DNA of 64,000 nt. Origin: Diphasiastrum complanatum. Its lineage: Eukaryota > Streptophyta > Lycopodiopsida > Lycopodiales > Lycopodiaceae. A model generated the notes under the pieces. The model did not search any database. It was not told where the DNA came from and saw nothing but the letters and a program-made list of their open reading frames with translations. Made by a program: the position numbers and the translations under genes. Shown here piece after piece: positions 37,818-48,560 of the stretch. Each line of letters starts with the position of its first letter. The first letter of the stretch is position 1. The DNA is taken from assembly GCA_029204225.1 (NCBI GenBank), contig CM055112.1:28606280-28670279 (forward strand), in the 5' to 3' direction.

Positions 37818-39306
37818 GCAATGCCATGGGAGAGGAGATGGAGTCATTTGCTAAGCATAGCACATGGGACTTAGTGGAACCACCAGTTGGCAAGAAACCC
37901 ATTGGTTGTAAATGGGTGTATAGGACTAAGTACCATGCAAATGGAAGTATAGCAAAGCACGAAGCAAGATTGGTGATCAAAGGGTATTCACAAAGTAAAG
38001 GGATCGATTATGAGGAGACCTTTGCGCCAGTATGTAAGTGAAATACTCTACGTCTACTTGTTGCTTTAGCTTCACATTTTGGTTGGCTTTTGCATCAGAT
38101 GGATGTGGAATCTACTTTTCTAAATGGTGAGTTAGAAGAAGAGGTGTTCATGGATCAACCTGAAGGCTTTGTAGCGAAAGAACAGGAGAATAAAGTATGT
38201 CGCTTGAAGAAAGCACTTTATGGTCTTAAACAGGCACCACGTGCGTGGTACAGCACAACTAATGCCTACTTTTGTTTTAAGGGGATGGTGAGAACACATT
38301 CTGATCCAAATCTGTATATCTTATGCTTTGATGGTTTGGTTGCTTTGATTGCTCTTTATGTTGATGACTTGATTATCATGGAAAATAATCAAGAGATGAT
38401 AGACATGATTAAGAAAGACCTCATGGAACAATTCGAGATGATAGATCTCAACCTAATGCATTATTGCCTTGGAGTGGAGGTGTGGCAAAAAGGACACGAA
38501 GTGGATCTAACACAGGTGAAGTATGTCACAGAGTTGCTGCACAGGTTCAAGTTTAGGATTGCAAGCCAGTGAACACTCCTATTGAACCAGGTAAAAAGCT
38601 TTCTTAGCTTGATGAGTCACAACCATTTGATGCTATGTTGTATAGGCAGTTAGTAGGGAGCTTAATTTACCCTATCACGACTAGACCAGATATATGCTAT
38701 GTTGTTGGCATTGTAAGTCAGTTTATGGCAGCACCTACGAAAACACATTGGAAGGTAGCTAAGCGCATTTTGCGTTATGTCAAAGGCACTTCAGATTATG
38801 GCTTGGTTTACAGGAAGCATGAGGGTGTACCTGAGTTATGTGGCTATGTGGATGTGGATTGGGGAGGTGACTATGATGATCGTAGATCCACCATAGGGTA
38901 TGTATTCCAGCTTTGTGGCAGTTGTTTTTTCTGGTCTAGTAAAAAACAAAGTACAGATGCTTTATCCACCACAGAAGCAGAGTATAAGTCAATGTGTAGC
39001 GCAGCACAGGAAGCTATATGGTTGAGACAAATCTTGGATGAAGTTGGCATGAAACAGAAAAATTTCACGACTATACATAGCGAAAATCAGAGTGGCATTC
39101 AACTAGCAAAGAATCCAGTGTTCCATGCAAACACCAAACACATTGAGATTCAGTATCACTTCATACATGAGAGGCTACTGAGTCGTGAAATTCATGTTGT
39201 TCATTGTAGTATGGACGAACAACTAGCTGATATTTTCACTAAGCCACTTGTTAGAGAAAACTTTGATAAGTTTAGATCAAAGCTTTCTGTACTTAAATCT
39301 TGTTGA
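37818..39306 (+). pseudogene. Copia RT-RNase H, near intact (element E)
   Basis: The RT starts at STWDLVEPPVGKKPIGCKWV and includes HQMDVESTFLNGELEEEVF, LYGLKQAPRAWY and an intact YVDD box (ALYVDDLII). RNase H has GYVDVDWGGD, SSKKQSTDALSTTEAEYKSM and HIEIQYHFIHERL, ending before the 3' LTR. Disabling changes are few: a TGA after CK at 38039, a stop at about 38570 with a frame change, and DNQ changed to ENQ. Integrase and gag are missing, since the left end is a junction at 37818. It is the best-preserved pol region in the window. A polypurine tract (TAAGGGAGAGAG, 39351) and LTR follow. Confidence 0.93.
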
Positions 39307-39362
39307 TTTTAAAGCTATGTATATGACTGTATAAAAAGTAGACTCTACTTTAAGGGAGAGAG

Positions 39363-39634
39363 TTAGAATTAAAGTAGAATCATTGTGTTACTATACTATG
39401 GGTCCTATCTGTAGATAAGGATCAGTTGGCCTCGCCACGAGGCGAGTCAACGGGACACGCTTCCCGGTCAACGACAACCTGGGCCATGCATGGGTTGCTT
39501 GAGTGAAGAACTATATGTATAGTGTATTTTCATTTTGAGAAATACAGTTTGCTACATGAGCTTGGTGTGAAGAGTGTTTTCTGTTTGTGTTACTGTGTAG
39601 CATGATCTGTGTTCTTGTTCAAAGCAAATTCTAA
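39363..39634 (+). mobile_element. 3' LTR of copia family E
   Basis: A 272-bp segment with TTAGAATT...AATTCTAA termini, directly after the polypurine tract of element E. It matches 13691-13960 throughout. No primer site follows it, as expected for a 3' LTR. Confidence 0.88.
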
Positions 39635-39769
39635 GTTTCACATCTTGTTTGCATGGAATTCCGAGCCAAAGGCATCTGCGAAGGAAGCTATTTCCATATT
39701 AGAGGATGTGTTGTCTAAAGTAGGCTTACATAAAGGCCATATTAAAATAAAAAAAGATGACAAGCTATT

Positions 39770-40215
39770 AGGTAAACAGGAAATATTTTATGCAAGCCGA
39801 GCATTGGGGTTTGATTACTCTTTTGTTGCTTTCATTGATGACTTCAATCAAAAGTGTTAAATCTATTGTATATCACATACGTCAAATGTCTTCTCAATGT
39901 TTTGCAATATAAAAGCATAGCAAAGATGCAAACAAGTTGTTACATCAAAGTCATAAGATCAAATGGAGGTGAGTATGGTTTGAATATTTTTTTTATTTAT
40001 TTCAATGATCAAGATAGGATAAAGAGACAAATTTGTATTTCTTATATGCCACAATAGAATGGGGTCACAAAAACAACAAATAGTACGATAGTTGAGATGG
40101 CAAGATTGACGCTTAAAGATAAAATTGCCAAATACCTATTGGGTTGAAGAATGTAACATAGTCATTTATGTGCTGAGTATGTGTTTTACTATGCTTATGT
40201 ATTACCTATGCAGTT
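39770..40215 (+). pseudogene. Copia integrase core fragment
   Basis: SFVAFIDDFNQKC matches the integrase core (FVTFIDDFSRK), followed after a frame change by KVIRSNGGEYG (KVLRSDNGGEY, Asp lost), RIKRQICISYMPQ, a stop, NGV and TIVEMARLTLKD. The catalytic Asp of the second block is damaged. The 39640-39770 stretch is open (KASAKEAISILEDVLSKVG) but not recognisable as integrase. Confidence 0.8.
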
Positions 40216-41126
40216 ATCCTTAAAAAAAAAAGAAAGAAATTAGACGCTAAGCCTATCACGTGCATATTGAGCTTGAGTTAAGAGACCTACCCAAAACAAT
40301 GACTCTTGGCCTTGATGGATTCACACTAAATTTCTTTGTTACCTTCTACGAATCTTGAAACAAGACCTTCTTGACTTGTCAAATTATAATTATTACTACC
40401 TCAAGTTGCTTTCACTCCCAAAATCACATAAGGTCTCATCATGCTTGTCACGAAGACTTCCTGCCACTCATCTACTAATGACTATATTCCTCTTACTATG
40501 TTAAACACAAACCATAATAGTGTACCCAAAACCTTTGCAGCTTGCCTTGCTCCTCTCCTCCCAATCATTTTTATCCCACTCTTGCTATGAATTCCCTAAA
40601 AGGAGAAGCATTGTTTATGCAATTCTTAACACTAACACCTTAGTTGGGCCCTTTCGACTTTCCTTGTGGTAGCCTTACTCTCAATATCTCAACAAAGCTG
40701 TTCATCATATTGATTTGAACTAGCTCATTCATTAGAGGAAATTTGAGCACAAAAGGGGCCTTTCAAAAAGATATTTTTTATTTTTTTTTCTCAAAAGTTT
40801 CTTTCACATGGTCTAATCGAAACACTCAAATTTGAAATTTACGTAATGTAGCTCCTTCAAATTGATTTTCTTTTCTTTTTAAAAAAACTGTAATTTTGTG
40901 TCGGGGGCAGTCCATAAATAAGCCATTTTATCTGTTTTGCAACTCAACAAAAGAACAATGTAACTTTTGAACGACAAATCGGATTGAGACGATTACGATG
41001 CCATTAGAAAGCCCTCGATGAGAGCTTTTCAACAACATTAAATATGACCCAATTCTGAACTATGGTGAAGAAGTTATGGCCAATCAAAGTTTTGGTCGAT
41101 CAACACTTTATGGAATGCAATAAACT
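40216..41126. other. Gene-free; possible LINE scrap
   Basis: At about 40298-40370 the plus strand reads MTLGLDGFTLNFFVTFYES, which resembles the K-S-P-G-x-D-G-F/L...F/Y block of plant L1-type reverse transcriptases. Nothing else of a LINE is convincing, so this is a weak call. The remainder has no coding signal. Confidence 0.25.
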
Positions 41127-42359
41127 AGATTATTTTATCTGTAGACAAGTTTTTGATCTCAATCCTTCGATGTATTAGACCTAAGGAGCACAAGTTCATC
41201 AAACAACCATGGATTTTATATTCAATCAAGAGAGGAAAAATTAATTAATCAATTTTGTTAAGGGGCACTCAACTAATTAGAAGTAGTAGTCTCCAACTAA
41301 CAACATTTAACACATGGGGTGGGGTTTGTTTCCCGTAGAGGCAGAAAGGCCTTCGGCTAAGGGCGGAGGCTTGAGGACATGGGTCATTCTGAAGATAGAA
41401 GCTGAAGACAGAAGGGCTGTGGAGGCACCAAAAAGTCCTACCACACATATGACCACATTTTTCAATAACTTTTGTCATAAACTTTTTTCATACACTTTCC
41501 AATTTGTTTTCACCATGCACCTTCCAACGTTAAAAGGGGTATATAAAACGGTTTTGCTTTAATCACCATGCACCTTACTACGTTAAAAGGGGCATATAAA
41601 ACGGTTTTGCTTAAAAAAAGCAACTGCACACATGGCCACTGTTGATTAGGTGTGTTTGCTTTTTAAAACGAAATGGTTTCAAAGCCTGAAAAAGTGAAAA
41701 TACTGGCTGCCATAAAAATGATTCTAAAAGAAGGGGGTGGTGTTGGTCCATAGGCTTTACTCATGTACAATCAATGAAAACTGGGCTTTCATGCGTGGAG
41801 GCTTGGAGCAGGGACATTTGCTTTCTGGTGGCGTACTTTTGGGGAGGTGCGCAGCATGAAGTGAAAGCAGAGAGAACTATTCAATGCTCACTGTTCCGAT
41901 TGTATGAGTTCCGATTGTTCAACGCTCTCTGTTGACGGATGCATTTCTGGAAGAAAGCGATCTTGCTTTTGAGGAGTAGCTGTAGTTTTTATTTCAGAAG
42001 ACTTCCACTACGTACCTAGTACCTACCAAGAGACTCAGGACAGTGAGGCCCGGGGCCAGCCCACCCCACCCCCATATATATAAGTGCTCAGTCAGTCGCA
42101 CCAGACAACAGATCATTATCCATATGAGTCTTTTGTTCACTTTCAGATTCCCATATCTGATTGATGGCAGTTGGAAAGAGAGTTTGTTTTTTGGGTAACT
42201 GGCATTCACATGAATTTTAGGCATTTTTGAGATATATCTTATTTTACGTAATATAGGGCCCGAATTGTTTTGCAGCTTTGAAAATATTTTATGCTTTGAG
42301 AAGTATTGCCCATCAAACGGTCGAGGCGGGGCTCTAGAAAACTCCAAATGCAACACTCC

Positions 42360-42552
42360 AAGACCCAATGTTGTCCACAAACATCCAGTTCAACGCTCCA
42401 AACCCAACGCGATAGAATGCTGCAAATGTTGACACTCCATAACGGTCTACATCCAATGCATTGACATAATCGATTCCCAAGCAGCTCATGGCCTCTGCCA
42501 CTTGTTGTCCGAGTCCTAGATTATTTGTGGTAATGGCCCTTGCAATGGACAA
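42360..42552 (-). pseudogene. BAHD-like acyltransferase fragment, copy 2
   Basis: Same fragment as at 16725-16929: NNLGLGQQVAEAMSCLG, YVNALDVDRYGVSTFAAF, YRVGFGALNWMFVDNIG. A good splice acceptor (CATTGCAAG) lies just 5' of the AITTNN codons on the minus strand, so this may once have been the last exon of an acyltransferase. The frame is lost just after NIGS. Differences from copy 1 are mostly conservative. Family assignment is tentative. Confidence 0.4.
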
Positions 42553-42749
42553 TATTCAGTACATATCGACGACCTCCGAATATCAAAATATGTGGTCTCT
42601 TTCTTATTATATCAGGTGATTCCATAGTGCTAATATATTTTCTATTTTAGATGCCAACCTTGTAACCATATTTTGTGAAAATAAATCAGCATGATGTAAA
42701 TTAAAGGTAAAAAAAAAGACGAGATGTGCTAGTTCCATGGCATTGTTCT

Positions 42750-42935
42750 AGAAAGATGACAAAGTATAGGAATGGAACCAACATCATCTCTCATAAAAAT
42801 TGATATCATAAAAAAGTTTATAAGCATATAAACCCTTTTATGACTAGTAGTTCTTAGAAAATTGAGAAGCTTCAAAAAATGCAAGATTGTGAAAGATAAC
42901 TCAAATAAAGGTTTCTTGAACACTAGCTCCATGGT
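42750..42935 (+). repeat. Dispersed ~180-bp repeat, copy 2
   Basis: GACAAAGTATAGGAATGGAA, then GATATCATAAAA, AAGCATATAAACCC and AAAGGTTTCTTGAACACT in the order seen at 15205-15400 and 56145-56330. Most of it falls in the interval missing from duplication copy 1. Confidence 0.6.
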
Positions 42936-43204
42936 GTTTTACTTTTTTGGGCAGTCATGATGCATCGCTTACGATGTTGTATTGGCCACTTTAATTATGC
43001 AAAAATGTACAACGCTAGGTCGAGTACCATGTACCACGATACAAGCCAAATTTATTATGCACTATGAACAAGACACGACTTGAAATCTGCACAAAGGATG
43101 ACTCGAGTCTATGCAACCATGGCATGAACTTCCACATCACCAAACTTGTCCCACGATTGTGACTAGTGTAATAATGGGACTAGTATTCCAAGGGTGATGG
43201 TCCC

Positions 43205-43292
43205 AACATTTCACCAACTTTGGCTCAACATTTCACCGACTGTGGCCCAACATTTCACCGACTATGGCCCAACATTTCACCGACTGTGGTGC
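43205..43292 (+). repeat. 22-bp tandem repeat, four units
   Basis: AACATTTCACC starts at 43205, 43227, 43249 and 43271, a period of exactly 22 bp (unit AACATTTCACCGACTGTGGCCC). The matching position in duplication copy 1 (17210) has a single unit, so the expansion occurred after the duplication or contracted in copy 1. Confidence 0.93.
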
Positions 43293-44070
43293 CCAAAATA
43301 TGATATCGAAGTAGCAGCAAGAATATATGAGGCATGTTAAGATGAAAGGATGATGTAAGTGTTAATAGAATGCAACTAAACTTTAAAGAAGTTACGATTA
43401 AGTGTTAAGTAAATATAGCTTAACTTCAACAAGTCCCATATCCATGGAAATTGCAACCCAAGTAATCTTCAATATGATGCATGTGCTAACAAAAGGTGCT
43501 TAAATTCAAATCAAATTTTAAACTAGCATGGCAACCATGATATCATATTTGATACAAGGAGATGAATCTTAGTTTTTCCTAGTTCAAGTAATGCATGGGC
43601 CAAAATCAACTTTGACCCACCCAAGTTAAGTTTTGACCTAAGTACTAGTAGAGCCAAAACTGAAAGGTTAAATGGTCTTTCTAACAATCAAGAATAGCTT
43701 CCCAAAATCTGCTTAATATTATCTAAAGATAGCAAAATATACTGCCAAACCATACATGAGGTACATATTCAAGGAACGCCATTTGAGAAGAAAGCATTTC
43801 ATCTAACATACTGATTATCATCTATCTTAGCTAGAGAGTTAGGTAGAGTTGTTAGTAGTAGCTAGCAAGGCACATGCTCAAATCCCACCCTTTGTGTATT
43901 GATAATTCAAGGCCTTGGGCTCCAAACTTTATGGGACTTGCCTTGGCCTTATTTGTAAACATTGTATATAAGCACTTGTTGATATCCTTAATTGTACTAA
44001 GTAGCTCAAATTTCAAATAAAAAACTTTAGATACCAAAATGTTTTTCATATAATTGAAATAATCTACAGG

Positions 44071-44894
44071 CTTGACTAATGTAATAGTGTTGCACTAATT
44101 CCTCCGCATCAACCACAACATATTAATTTTGCAAAATTGCCCTGGCAACAAATAAAATGAATCTAGTTGAGTGAAATGGAAATTTTTTATTGGAAACAGA
44201 AAATTGCACTAGAGATTGGTTAAAAAATTAGAGAAAACGCTAAGATTAGCTTTGCTTAAACAATGAATGGAAAGCAAAATAACCTCTTCAACAATGCAGC
44301 GGTGGGGTATTTCATAGAGAAGCAGACGTCAAAAGGGAGTTCAAAACCATACAACAACAATATAGTAAGACACACAAAGGAAGACAACCCAACTTCCATA
44401 AAACCCATTGATAGGATGTAAAGTGCCAAGAGGAAAGTATTTGCATTGAAAAGAATACAAAGGACAAGGAATAGGAAAGTGCAAAAGGGAACACCACAAA
44501 CATTTGTTGGCACCCTCTTATTAACATCTTATGATCCCTATGCAAGAACTAAGAAGAAGAACAAAAAGCTACTCACCAAAAGCACTGGCTTGTGGTTCAA
44601 ATAATTTATCTTAAACCTATTTGTCTCATTGATAGAGAACTTCATTCTCAAATTGGAACAAGAGTTCATCATGTGCATCTGTGATGCACCATGCTTCAAT
44701 GTACCAGCTCTCATTAGAAATTATTAGTCTTTCATTTCCTTTTGATGAGTTTTAAATTTGGGAATGTAAAGGCCTTAACTCCCTAGTTAGACATTCTTGT
44801 TCTTTCTCTTATCTTAAAGATTTTCTCCAATTTAATGCTATTATCTGCCTCCAAAAGATGAAGTTAAATGACTTGCTACTAGAGTCAATTTTCA
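44071..44894. other. No clear gene; hydrophobic minus-strand frame
   Basis: A minus-strand open frame at 44256-44545 is strikingly hydrophobic (FLFLVLCILF, FVCLTILLLYGF), which could be a decayed membrane-protein exon. It has no ATG at a sensible start and no recognisable motif. The remainder is AT-rich without coding signal. Confidence 0.25.
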
Positions 44895-45890
44895 ATTTTT
44901 TTCAGGGGAAGCTACCATTATGCCCCCAACTCCTTTTTTTGCATACACCTATGCCTCTACAACCAAGCTTGGAAAAAGCATCCTACCTCAAATCTTTGCT
45001 TTCTATGGTTGGAAGATCTAGCAAATGGACGTTAAATCTGCTTCTCTTAATGGAGTGCTGGATGAAGAGGTGTACTTAGTACAACCTCAAGGATTTGTTG
45101 AGCTAGGGAGAGAGCATCTTGTTTGTAAACTCAACAAAGCCATTTATGGATCGAAGCAAGCACCACGAGTGTGGTACTCTTGCATTGATGAATACTTCAA
45201 GCGAATGGAAATGGTAAAGAGTAATGATGATCCTAATGTTTACATTCTAAGACAAGATTCAGATATAGTGTTCATTGTTTTGTACGTGGATGAATTGATT
45301 AAGTGGATGCTTATTTGTATAGGCAGTTGGTGGGTAGTTTGATTTACACGCAACCTGATATTTCTTATGTTGTTGGTGTTGTTAGTCAATTTATGCAAGA
45401 TCCTAGTCAAGCACACTAGAATTCTGCTAAACATCTCAGGTACATTTGAGGGACATTGAATTTTGATTTGAAGTATGATCAGCCTGAAGCGGCAATGTTG
45501 GTAGGTTACACAAAGGCTATTTGGGCAGGTAACATTGATGATAGAAGATCTAGCAGTGGTCATACATTCAAATATGGTACAGCTACAGTTTCATGGAGCA
45601 ACAAAAGACAATCTACAGTAGCCTTATCTTTGACGAAAGCTGAATATTGTGCACTCAGCAATGCTACACAAGAAGTTGTATGGTTACAAAGATTGCTTGT
45701 GGATCTAGGTCAACCATAGGAGGATGTGACTACTATATCTTGCAAAAATCAAAGCTGCATTCGCCTTGCCAAAAGTCCAGTTCTACATGCTCGAATTAAG
45801 CACATCAAAATATGTTATCATTTTGTTTGATAGAAAATTCTTCATGGAGCCATTGATCTTGTTTTTTGTAAATATTAAGAATAGAAGAAT
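44895..45890 (+). pseudogene. Copia RT-RNase H relic (element I)
   Basis: MDVKSASLNGVLDEEVYLVQ, IYGSKQAPRVWY and a damaged YVDE box (VLYVDELI) near 45280. A deletion joins this to YRQLVGSLIYTQPDISYVVG, then RNase H with WAGNIDDRRSSSGHTF, NKRQSTVALSLTKAEYCALS and a stop before the CKNQS motif. Ends near 45890 at a polypurine tract. Stops at about 45350, 45418, 45447 and 45718. Confidence 0.92.
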
Positions 45891-45911
45891 GTAATTTTAT
45901 CATTGAGGGAG

Positions 45912-46110
45912 AATGCTAGAAATCAATGATAAACTTCATTGTTACTGTTTATGATGTACTTTACTGTTGATAGTTGTTACCAGTTGTAATTAGTTGTAGG
46001 CTAGTCTATTAGTTTTTCTCTCTCTATCCAGGTTCAGGGTTTATTTGTTCATTTCACATTTAGTGAGTAAGTGTGTGATAGAGTGTGTTCAGGCTTCCGC
46101 TTGTGGTGAT
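45912..46110 (+). mobile_element. Putative 3' LTR start of copia I
   Basis: TGCTAGAAATCAATGATAAA follows the polypurine tract GAGGGAGAA, the expected position of the 3' LTR. CTCTCTCTATCC and ATTTCACATTTAGTG words are typical of copia LTR ends, but the right boundary is not defined and no second copy exists in the window. Confidence 0.5.
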
Positions 46111-46119
46111 TGCTTATGG

Positions 46120-46689
46120 TTAATGATTGATGTTGTTTATCTGATTATTGACAGGAAATTCATGAGTAAGAGAGTACAATAATGATGCTAATCCAGCTCC
46201 ATATGACTCCATATGACGATTTGGTAGCACTAGTCCTTCTTCAAGATCCACTTGACACAAGAAAAATGACCATAGATTCACCAAAAATTGACAATATCCA
46301 AGCATTGGCACCAAATAGCTCAAACGTTGAGAACTTAGGCATGAATGAGTGATATAATAAACCTCTAATAGCTTCATTCCATCGGCAAAATCATCCAAGA
46401 ATTCTAATACAACTCCAACATCAAAATGATGTAAAACAATGTAGCTAGTTTCACCATATCTTGACAATTTGCACAAATCCACATGAAACTGCTCAAACAT
46501 GAGATAGAACAAGTAAAGTAAACTTGAACAACACTTCCTTGCTATTCCTTTGACCTTACTTGAGTCTTCAAACACCTACAAAAATAGATCCATAACATCT
46601 TGGCCATTTGACTCTCCTTTGATGTTGTTGACTAGCTCAAATTGCCAACTTGGATCTTGTATGAATTGAATCAATCTTCCAACACAATA
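46120..46689 (-). other. Unrecognised, shares repeat with copia F end
   Basis: A minus-strand open frame (46120-46575) has no recognisable domain. The segment 46520-46660 matches 36440-36545 in inverse orientation (AAGATGTTATGGATCTATTT, GAAGACTCAAGTAAGGTCAAA), so part of it is a dispersed repeat associated with copia relics. Confidence 0.4.
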
Positions 46690-47649
46690 GCTTAGATCTG
46701 GTCCTTCCTATAGAGAGTAATTTCCTTGAAGGATCTTTCACTACCTCTTATAATTAGCTTTACATGAGACTCCATAGGTGTATCACTAGCTTTTGCATCT
46801 ACCATATGAAATCTTTCTAGAATAGAATTAGCACACTTCTCTTGACAAATAAAAGTATATTGAGAAGATCTAATGACTTCCATTCCCAAAATGTAATGCA
46901 AGTTACCAAGATCATGCACCTCAAACTCCTTCTTAAGAGAACTCTTGATATCCTCCACATTTTGATTGTCTCCATCACTCAAGATGATGTCATCCACATA
47001 GATTAGCAAGATGGTAACATCATTTCCAGCAAACCTATAATAAAGTGAATGATCATACTCACTCATAACAAAGCCTTGAGAGAGTAAAAAAGTGTTAAGC
47101 TTAGCATACCAACTCCTTGGTGCTTGCTTAAGGCCATACAAACTCTTTTGTAAATCCTTTTGCCACTAACCTTGCCTTGAGCTTGTTGATAGATCCATCT
47201 TGGTTTTTCTTCACCTTGAAGATCCATTTGCATCCAATAGCTTTCTTGTCCTTAGGTAACTCCATGAATCTCCATGTTCCATTCTTCATAAGAGCTTGAT
47301 ACTCAAGATCCATTGCTTGGATCCACTCATGTTCTTTCCTTGCTTCATCTACACTTGTAGGTTCATCAAAAGAGGTTAGGAAAGCAACATAATTTCCAGA
47401 AACTACTTGCTTATCCTTTTCATCATATGTGAGCATTGAAGGTACTTGTCTTTCCCTTGATGTTCTCCTGGGCTTTTGACTTGATGAAGGTCCATCATCA
47501 TCACCATCTAAAGTAGGATCCTTTACATCAACATCAAGAATGTTAGATCCATCCACACCTTTATCAATCATGCTTGAAGACACTTTTGGATAGTAGAACC
47601 CAAGAGAACCATGTATAGGATAGAGAAGAGAGAAGATATGTCTCTCCAT
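46690..47649 (-). pseudogene. Copia RT relic (element H)
   Basis: The minus strand begins with linker words (SQKPRRTSRERQVPSMLTYD), then WIQAMDLEYQALMKNGTWRF, IGCKWIFKVKKNQDGSINKL and KARLVAKGF. After a deletion of the middle RT it continues MYGLKQAPRSWYAKLNTFLL, an intact YVDDIILSDG box, DLGNLHYILGMEV and CQEKCANSILERFHMVD. It ends with VKLIIRGSERS before RNase H. Confidence 0.93.
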
Positions 47650-47892
47650 GAGTTACATCATTACCCTATTTGGCCACTTGGCTTTCCCACCAAAATGCAA
47701 ACCCTACTATTTTTTGGTCTAGATTCAAAGTACCCAACATTCAAATTTGAAATTACTCAAACCCGACTTCTAAATTTCACACACTTTCAAAAAGTGTTTA
47801 TTCAAATGAAATTTAGACTAGTGAACTTTGAAAAGTCAAACTCTAAGTCTAAAACAAAGTTGCCAAATATGAAAATATAGCAAATATGATTA
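47650..47892. other. No gene
   Basis: Spacer between two related copia relics. It contains a Phe-rich open frame with no motif. Confidence 0.3.
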
Positions 47893-48560
47893 AACTAGTT
47901 GAATCTTTCACATATGATATTGTCAACATACAACACAACGAATGCAGCACTATCATCACTAGTAATCACATAGAGATTAGGATCAAAGTTTGTTCTCACA
48001 AAACCATTCGCTAGAAAGTAGCTATCTATACGACCATACCACGTTTGTGGCCCTTGTTTTAGACCATATAATGCTTTTCACAATTTGCATATTGTGTTTG
48101 TCTTCAATTTGAAGATCCACTTGCATCCAATAACCTTTTTGTCCTTTGGAAGTTCCACCAATCTCCATGTGTCATTCTTCATAAGAGCTTGATACTCAAG
48201 ATCCATTGCTTGGATCCACTCCTCTTTTTATCTTGCTTCATCTACACATGTAGGTTCATCAAAAGAGGTTAGGAAAGCATAGTTTGTACCACCAACAACT
48301 TGCGTATCTTTTTCATCTTAAGTGAGCCTGAAAGGTTGCTGCCTTTGCCTTGATGACATCCTTGACTTTAGATTTGAAGTAGGCTCTTCAACATCAGCAT
48401 CCAAAGTATCATCAATGTCATCAACATCAAGAATGTTAGATCCAATGTCCACACCACCACTCGAAGAAACTTTTGGAAAGTTTCCTTCATAAAAATGACA
48501 TCTCTTCCAATGACCACTTTCTTAGTTGAAGGAATAAAAACTTTGTAAGCCTTGCCCACG
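47893..48560 (-). pseudogene. Second copy of copia H linker-RT
   Basis: Starts with GKAYKVFIPSTKKVVIGRDV, then a linker, then a MDLEYQALMKNDTW-like RT start and GCKWIFKLK, closely related to 47128-47649. A deletion then leads to KALYGLKQGPQTWYGRID and a YVDN box. It is a separate, more deleted copy in the same orientation. Confidence 0.85.

Larger units (their letters stand above)
41127..44070 (+). repeat. Segmental duplication, copy 2
   Basis: Collinear with 15440-18011. It is longer because of about 370 bp at 42809-43180 that are missing in copy 1 (including a copy of the dispersed repeat), an extra duplicated ACGTTAAAAGGGGCATATAAA word near 41527/41580, and expansion of a 22-bp motif. It begins about 1.49 kb after an E-type LTR, as copy 1 does. 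Confidence 0.9.
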
